This document shows positions 47,516 through 49,554 of a stretch of DNA of 49,554 bases, in pieces. A model generated the notes under the pieces. It was given only the letters and a program-made list of their open reading frames with translations. It had not been told where the DNA came from and did not search any database. Origin of the DNA: Smittium mucronatum (taxonomy: Eukaryota; Kickxellomycota; Harpellomycetes; Harpellales; Legeriomycetaceae); the NCBI GenBank assembly GCA_001953115.1, contig LSSL01004769.1, forward strand, positions 1-49,554, given 5' to 3'. A program made the position numbers and the translations under genes. Position 1 is the stretch's first letter; each line of letters begins with the position of its first letter.

Positions 47516-48931
47516 ACCTAATATGTTTCCAATCTTCGAATGTTATTAATTTATCCACTTATTTCTCGATTAATTTTAAATTATTATCCATAAAAGAGAT
47601 GGGTTTAATATAATGGTATAATAAGCTTTGTGATATTTCTTTTTTTAATGTTCTGGATGGATAATATGAATATAAAATTAAATAGATTGTCTTTAATTAA
47701 TGTTAATATTTTTTTCCAAAGATAGCATTTCTTTGTAATAAATTTGTACACATAATTTTAACCTATAAATAGGGTTTTCTGCAGTTCGAGAAATTTTCCT
47801 CAATACTTCGTGAATGCATTGGGCTATATATTCTAAATATAGTGTTTCAGAAATTTTATTTACATGACTGACTATTTCTCTAACAATAATAGTGATATTT
47901 TTTTCGTGAAGTAATTGCCTAAAGGAATACTTAATCCCTTTTATACAGAAATTATAATTAAATAATGGGCATAAAATTTATCTGAATATTTTTTTTATCT
48001 GAATAGAATGATAATCGGTTAAAGATATTCACATATAAAATTAGGTAACCACATAAAAAATAGTGCATGTATTTACAAATTCCATAATGAAATACAAAAT
48101 CCACATTCAAGCCAATAGAAACTTCAATAAAATTACCTATCCATATACATATCATTTTATTTAAATTATATTGGATATTTTTAGTCAATGAAAGGAGTTT
48201 TCTAGATAAGGAAATGTGGATCATATATAGAAATTTAAAATTTATAAATAAACTATAAAATATGAATTTTCTATTTAAATACGTTTAAAAAAACTTGTAT
48301 ATAGTGTGAAATAAATTTATCATACTTCATAATAAAAAGTAAAAAAAGACAGAGATTAATTATGAAAATACACGTAATAAATAAGAATGTAGAATTTTTT
48401 TAAGTTTAAGTTTGTAAAAAAATACAAATTTCTATTGTAATTAAGAATGCCTGAAACAAAAATTAAAATATGTTGTTTTTTCAGTATCTTAATTTTGAGT
48501 CTTATAAAAATTATGAGGTATAATATACTCTAAAAAATCTTTCTTAATTTAATTTAATTTAAATTTTCAACTTTATTATATCTAATATTACTAGTGATTT
48601 AAAATTTGGAGTAGTTGTGAACTCAAAAAATAGATAGCCAAATCATGCAGAATCCACTCTAGATTTCTTATATTTTTCTGATAATACATTTAATATATAT
48701 GTTGTATGTATTTTTGATCCTCATGTAGTTTTGATCTTTATTTGATGTTTTTAAATCGCTTTTAATAGGTTTAAATTTTTAATCAAATTTTTAGTCTGGC
48801 TAATATTTTTTTTTCTTTCTTTATTTTTTTTTTTTTTGGCAAATGATAAATTTATGAAAATTTGAATTTTTAAATAATAAATGAAAAAAAAACGCACAGA
48901 AAATTTATTAAATATTGATAATTTACAACTA

Positions 48932-48948
48932 CCCCGCCCCTTCCCACC
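48932..48948 (-). other. G-rich tract on minus strand, possible G-quadruplex
   Basis: The plus strand reads CCCCGCCCCTTCCCACC, so the minus strand has four G-tracts with short loops. It is isolated in AT-rich DNA. Confidence 0.35.
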
Positions 48949-49554
48949 ATAGGAACATACGCCAAACCTCATCTTTAAAGCTATTCAGTTTTTAGAAAAC
49001 ACAATCTCGATGGAATTTAAAATCCAAAAAATCATTAGGTAAGTTACAAACACCCATCTAATTATATAAAATACCTTTTTCTAAAAAATACAATTCTCGT
49101 GCACAATTTTTTTTTGGAAACTGATATAAAAGGTAAATTTAAATCATTTTCTATATCAGAATAATAGCTTAATTTAAACCAACTTTTAAGTGAAAACCAA
49201 ATTAAATAAACTTTAACATTTTCCGACTGGTTATAAACAAAGTTAATATTTATTTTCCATATTTATAAGCCCTTTTATTCATAAAAATTACTTTTTAGCC
49301 CTAATTTTCATTTATTTTAAAATAATAAATAGTGCAGCTTTCTCTGAAAAATCTTTTAGGAAATTGGGAAAAATAGGGATATTTACAAAAGAAGCTTTAT
49401 TCAAAAAGAAAGTCTATACAGAAAATAAGGATCAGGTATTTAAAAAAGTATTTAAATAATTTAGTTAATAGTGATAAAATTCATTTTAAACCTATTATTT
49501 TAAATAGATTCGTTTTTTAATAGTAAATTTTTAATTATAAATAAACCTGATTTT

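Larger units (their letters stand above)
44607..49554. other. AT-rich gene-free right flank
   Basis: Apart from the 118-bp tandem repeat, a T/A hairpin and isolated G-rich tracts, no gene or RNA gene was recognised. Open frames of 60-88 codons are low-complexity. Confidence 0.55.

Noticed and set aside
1..49554. CRISPR array or bacterial operons
   Set aside because: The tandem repeats lack regular unique spacers, and the genes have spliceosomal introns, so the DNA is eukaryotic.

Overview
The window looks like nuclear DNA from an AT-rich, intron-bearing fungus, probably an early-diverging lineage. This rests on a mitochondrial Lon protease split by four introns of 60-131 bp, a four-exon SKI8/WDR61-type WD40 gene, and two LEA_2-type membrane proteins. 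No species can be named from sequence alone, and no tRNA, rRNA or CRISPR array was recognised.

Layout. Bases 1-572 hold one copy (minus strand) of a dispersed retroposon that runs off the left edge. Bases 2244-9838 are a compact, less AT-rich gene island: mitochondrial Lon (minus, five exons), a 1.8 kb divergent intergenic region with two minisatellites, SKI8/WDR61 (plus, four exons), and a convergent LEA_2 membrane protein gene (minus). From about 10 kb to 42 kb is a very AT-rich, almost gene-free desert. It holds an old full-length retroposon copy (10939-11552), tiny 5'-truncated insertions of the same family, a 2.1 kb Tc1/mariner-IS630-like transposon with 384-bp identical inverted repeats and a dead transposase (33277-35382), a small inverted-repeat element (40599-40773), several tandem repeats, and decayed coding stretches. 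At 42352-43269 there is a second, intronless LEA_2 paralogue. A full-length retroposon copy follows at 43936-44592, bounded by near-perfect 14-bp target-site duplications. The rest (44.6-49.5 kb) is AT-rich DNA with one diverged 118-bp triplication and a few G-rich tracts.

The genes have no evident shared pathway. Lon acts in mitochondrial protein quality control, SKI8/WDR61 in RNA decay or transcription complexes, and the LEA_2 proteins at a membrane. The most notable content is the retroposon family, reconstructed here from three long copies and four truncated 3' tails. It is about 650 bp, lacks a convincing coding region, ends in AATAAA-ATTCCGTGATAC plus an A-tail, and makes 13-14 bp target-site duplications even when only about 13 element bases were copied. 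It resembles a Pol II-type SINE or a short non-autonomous LINE derivative, and I cannot link it to a known family.
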